A DNA stretch of 64,000 nucleotides from Pycnopodia helianthoides (lineage: Eukaryota; Echinodermata; Asteroidea; Forcipulatida; Asteriidae): the NCBI GenBank assembly GCA_032158295.1, contig CM063249.1, positions 3,115,195 through 3,179,194 of the forward strand, read 5' to 3'. The notes beneath the pieces were generated by a model. The model made no database searches. It worked only from the letters and a program-made list of their open reading frames with translations, and was not told where the DNA came from. This document shows, piece after piece, positions 60,440 to 64,000 of the stretch. Each line of letters opens with the position of its first letter. Position 1 is the first letter of the stretch. Both the position numbers and the translations under genes were made by a program.

Positions 60440-61080
60440 GTGAGGAATGCTTGGGGTTAGTGTTAGGTCAGTGACTTGGAGGTTGCTGGGGTGTGGGTGA
60501 GGGGTATTCAGGGGGGTAGGGGTAGGGAGCTGGTGGGACTGGAATGGGGGTTGCTGAGGTGCCGCGCTTAAGGGGTGCTTTTTAGGGACAGGGCAAGGAG
60601 GTGATGGGATGGAAAGGGGGTTGCTGAGGTGCTTGGCTTCGGTAAAGGGTGCTTGAGGGACAGGGGTAAGGAGTTGCTGAGGTGGGAACAAGGAGTAGCT
60701 GGGCTGCAGGGCTTGAGTGAGGGGTGCTCGGGGGACAGGGGTAAGGAGTTGCTGGGATAAGAATGGGGGTTGCTAAGGTGCCGGCTTCGGTAAAGGGTGC
60801 TTGAGGGACAGGGGTAAGGAGTTGCTGAGGTGGGAACAAGGAGTAGCTGGGCTGAAGGGCTTGGGTGAGGGGTGCTCGGGGGACAGGGGTAAGGAGTTGC
60901 TGGGATGAGAATGGGGGTTGCTAAGGTGCCGGCTTCGGTAAAGGGTGCTTGAGGGACAGGGGTAAGGAGTTGCTGGGGTGGGAACAAAGAGTAACTGGGC
61001 TGCAGGGCTTGGGTGATGGGTACTTTGGGGACAAGGGTAAGGAGACGCTGAGATGGGGGTAAGGAGCTGGTGGAAAACAC
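60440..61080. repeat. G-rich minisatellite with 148-bp higher-order unit
   Basis: Repeats of GGGGTAAGGAGTTGCTG(A/G)G and GGCTTCGGTAAAGGGTGCTT alternate. The CTTCGGTAAAGGG marker recurs at 60637, 60785 and 60933, giving a 148-bp unit made of two related half-units. The plus strand is strongly G-rich. The minus strand reads as proline/serine/leucine-rich in more than one frame, as expected of a C-rich repeat rather than a gene. Confidence 0.9.
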
Positions 61081-62465
61081 CACGTACTGAAAATGAAAAA
61101 ACTAAACAAAACCCATGGAAGGAATAATCAGCACCAAGAAGTCTTTAGATCACATCACAATGCTCATTTACACAGACTCCCAATATCTAATCACCTGGAA
61201 GTTCACATCCCACACTGTAAGGCACCAGACTATAATAGGCCTACAGCCTCATTATGGGTTCCCGTAGACTTGTGTAATTACAAAAACAAAACAAAGATGG
61301 CCGATATGATTAACGTTTGGAAGGAATGTTATTCTTCAACATGCACATAAGAAAAGAGGCATTAAATAAAATATCAATGGAATTCATACACACATATTAA
61401 ATGACTGATAATAACATCGCTTGAGATATGAAACAATTTCATGTATATATAATCTAACACTGTATCGTGCAACACATAGTGCAAGACCCCAACTTCATGG
61501 CTATGCTTACCACAGAGTTCTGTGCTTACCAAGCCACCATTTTCCGCTTACAGGGTAAGCGCCAAATGTCTGTGCTAGCTGTGTAAGCAAAGATTGCTTT
61601 GTGACGTGACCTAATGCATGCACACAAGCACAAGCTCTTTTCGGAACTTTTAAAATTTGCTTACATTAAGCTCTGATTTTTCTGCCGTAGTTAAGGCCGA
61701 TTTTCGACACAAAATTTGGGCCAAATTGCAGTGGAGTCAAGATATTCACAAAACTTAAAAAAAACTACATTTCCTTTTTTTTTTCTTTATATAAATCATG
61801 AATACTTTTATCCATTCCACTCTTAGTGCCCAACAATCTGAACACTTCTTCCGAGTTGGCTTCCGGGTAAAAAATTCAGTTATTTACATAATATCAAAAA
61901 TGTACATGGCTTTGTTTTATGTCATCTTTATATACTACAGAATAATAAACTTCCATCATCACATGGGTTGGTTATATTTGACTGGATATATTTTTTTTAA
62001 GGTCAACTTGAGCAAAATCACTCATCTATTTATCCTAGCTTATTTTATGGTGAGTTATTATTTGGACATAGGTGTGGAGTTTTCCTCCCTGTAACTTTGT
62101 TGTAATTTGATTGGAAAAACTGGTTCCCTACCCCCCTTTTTTCATTTTTAAACTAGTGTTTTTCCCCGCCGTTGGCAATGCCCTGCATGGTTCCCAGCAA
62201 AAACCCATATAAAAGTGAAATCAACACTGAGGTACCAGTGCCTCAGTCCGTATTGTGACTTAAAATACATCACAACACGGACTGGATGAAGGTTGTTTTT
62301 CTTCGTTGCTATATGCATTTTCCATTGTCTTGCTTGGATCGAGTCCGTACTGTGACGTCACAGTGCTGTTTTGATTCCTAGGCGTTTTTACACTAGTTGT
62401 ACTAGGCATTCATTCCATGCAGTCTCAAACATATGTGAAAACAAAGTTAACTTCACAAATTTTTA

Positions 62466-62666
62466 AAACTGTTTTTCAAACATCGAGTTTATTATCGGGC
62501 GCGATAAAAACTATTGTTTTATTCATTTCTCAGAAACGATAGCATTTTAGGCAGAAATATTTTAAGGGACCCTTTCTACCATTACTTACTTTAAATCATG
62601 TAAGTTATGTGTGAATCTGTGAACATTTGTGTTGTTCGATCTCACCAATAGTGTACAGGGCCTTTA
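62466..62666 (-). mobile_element. TTAA MITE family B, copy 7, truncated
   Basis: Only the right 200 bases remain, from TTTTTCAAACATCGAGTTT through GTGTACAGGGCCTTTAA. Confidence 0.75.
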
Positions 62667-62810
62667 AGCATTAGGGTGGAGTGCTATTACTTTTGCATTC
62701 CTGTAAGAGTAGCAAGGCGTCTCCATGGTAACCACAACACTTTCTTTCCTACAAATCAATACAACTTGCCAGTGATGCAGGTCACATGATCGGGCTCCAT
62801 TCAGTTCTTC

Positions 62811-62991
62811 ATTTTCATAGAGCTCCCTAAGCAGACAATTTTCTGCCGAGCAAAACTTAGCAGGCAACCAGTCGCAGACGTACGTGTGTGATACGGTATT
62901 TTTGGCTGGTAACCTTAGGATTGTGAGAGCAAATTTGTTTTTGCGCTGAGCTAATGTTCGTGTTTAAGCAGCTCGGTCAAAATTTGGCCCC
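62811..62991. mobile_element. Repeat P copy, diverged
   Basis: TTTTCATAGAGCTCCCTAAG to AAGCAGCTCGGTCAAAATTT with GGCCC. Confidence 0.65.
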
Positions 62992-63429
62992 CGGTGCTGA
63001 CTACTTCACCGGCGCTCGGTTATCTGGTTATGCTGAATGCAGTATTTTTTAAAGCACATTGTGCCACGCTGGTACTTTGTAAAAGATGCATATGAGCATC
63101 TTGTCTTGGCGAAGCACGGAAGAACGTAAAAAATCGTTTTGAGGAATACAGAGCTAAGTTTACCACAGTGGTGACGGATTTAAGGTATTCACAGAAAAGT
63201 TCTTACATTATCAGTGATTCTATAACCTTTGTTTTTTATGTATTAAATGCTATAATGTATACATATATATAAATATATATAAATAAGGGGCACTGCACAA
63301 TAATCAATGTTTTAAAATGTTGATATTTTTTTCCGAAACTGTTTTGACCCACAAACCCACCACAATTGTTGATTTTTAAATATTGACAGACTACTTGATA
63401 TGGTGACTGCTCTATATTCCGACACCCCT

Positions 63430-63600
63430 ATGTTCCGACAACCCCCCCTCGTGTTTTACACACTAGGGTTTAGGGTTTAGGAAAACACACTAGGGGTGTC
63501 TGAACATAGGGGTGTCTGAACATAGGGGTGTCTGAACATAGGGGTGTCTGAACATAGGGGTGTCGGAACATAGGGGTGTCGGAACATAGGTGTCAAAACA
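63430..63600. repeat. 16-bp tandem repeat with inverted flank
   Basis: About six units of GAACATAGGGGTGTCT/G follow an inverted arm, CCGACACCCCTATGTTCCGA at 63420-63440. TAGGGTTTAGGGTTTAGG lies between. The whole looks like an element whose right end has expanded. Confidence 0.85.
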
Positions 63601-64000
63601 CAGGTGTGTAACCATTTAGTATATCCTATACACTTGAACGCAAAAGGAATGCATCAAATGAAGCAGATATTTTTGAGTTTCAATGTTCTCCCAGCTCAGG
63701 AGTTTTCAATGGCCTTTTCCTGGCTTCCATCATGCAGCTTTGTAAGTTGCAACCGAAGAGGGAAAGGTCTTGCCAACTCGCCATCTGGTCCGGAGGCCAG
63801 TTAGCGAAACAAGGTTGCCCGATAACAACGGAGAAGGGCCGTTGGGTGTTTTAAATTTGTTTTCCTTTTTAAATGTTTTCCCCTATTGTTTCAATCGAAA
63901 ACTCAATCTTGTTTTTCAGTTATTTCTTCCGACCCGCTCACACAAAATTTCGGGGGGAAAAAAAAGATCAACAATTTCTCAAACATTGGTTATTCTGAAT

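Larger units (their letters stand above)
50350..64000. other. 3' intergenic region, no convincing gene
   Basis: Apart from the repeats listed, the stretch holds only short chance ORFs. I checked 53578-54135, 56692-56961, 61093-61350 and 63604-63804 for domain motifs or splice-framed exons and found none. Confidence 0.5.

Noticed and set aside
60568..61083. A 171-codon proline-rich ORF on the minus strand
   Set aside because: It is a reading of the G-rich minisatellite. Overlapping frames are also open, and the repeat period is not a multiple of three.

Overview
This window is animal genomic DNA, most likely from an echinoderm and probably a sea star. The case rests on intron-split genes with GT-AG borders, long AT-rich introns, a dense load of short inverted-repeat transposons and tRNA-derived SINEs, and two bilaterian genes whose exons can be read end to end. 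The echinoderm assignment is an inference from protein similarity and repeat style. There are no operons, ribosome binding sites or CRISPR arrays.

Two genes sit head to head. On the minus strand, 644-14619 encodes an NFATC2IP/NIP45 (Rad60/Esc2 family) protein in eight coding exons, with a basic and acidic N-terminal half and two SUMO-like domains. On the plus strand, 14782-48168 encodes the complete ANKFY1 (rabankyrin-5) protein: 24 coding exons, 1160 codons, with an N-terminal coiled coil, a BTB domain, a long ankyrin-repeat array and a C-terminal FYVE zinc finger. Only 162 bases separate the two start codons. That gap must hold a bidirectional promoter; it carries a CACGTG E-box next to the ANKFY1 start, and a YY1-like site overlaps the NFATC2IP start. 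All ANKFY1 junctions keep the frame. NFATC2IP is one base short in exon 7 (about 2791-2815), either an assembly error or a real frameshift.

The introns and the 3' intergenic third (50.35-64 kb) are mostly repeats. They include: at least three families of TTAA-bounded short transposons (a 394-bp family with nine copies, a 345-bp family, and a piggyBac-like family with TTAACCCTC ends); about 20 copies of a 190-bp element with GGGCCCAATTTCATAGAGC ends; several foldback elements; at least three SINE families; and 5'-truncated LINE pieces, including two with an R2/NeSL-type endonuclease tail beside TAA microsatellites. I see no further convincing protein gene after 50 kb.

The most unusual signal is that four separate tandem duplications straddle exon-intron borders: NFATC2IP exon 6 acceptor (5 x 66 bp), ANKFY1 exon 13 acceptor (2 x ~170 bp), exon 14 donor (about 5 x 40 bp) and exon 17 donor (3 x ~200 bp). 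Each copies a splice site together with exon sequence. Transposon insertions also lie within about 10-20 bases of two donor sites. I found no wholly new multi-gene system.
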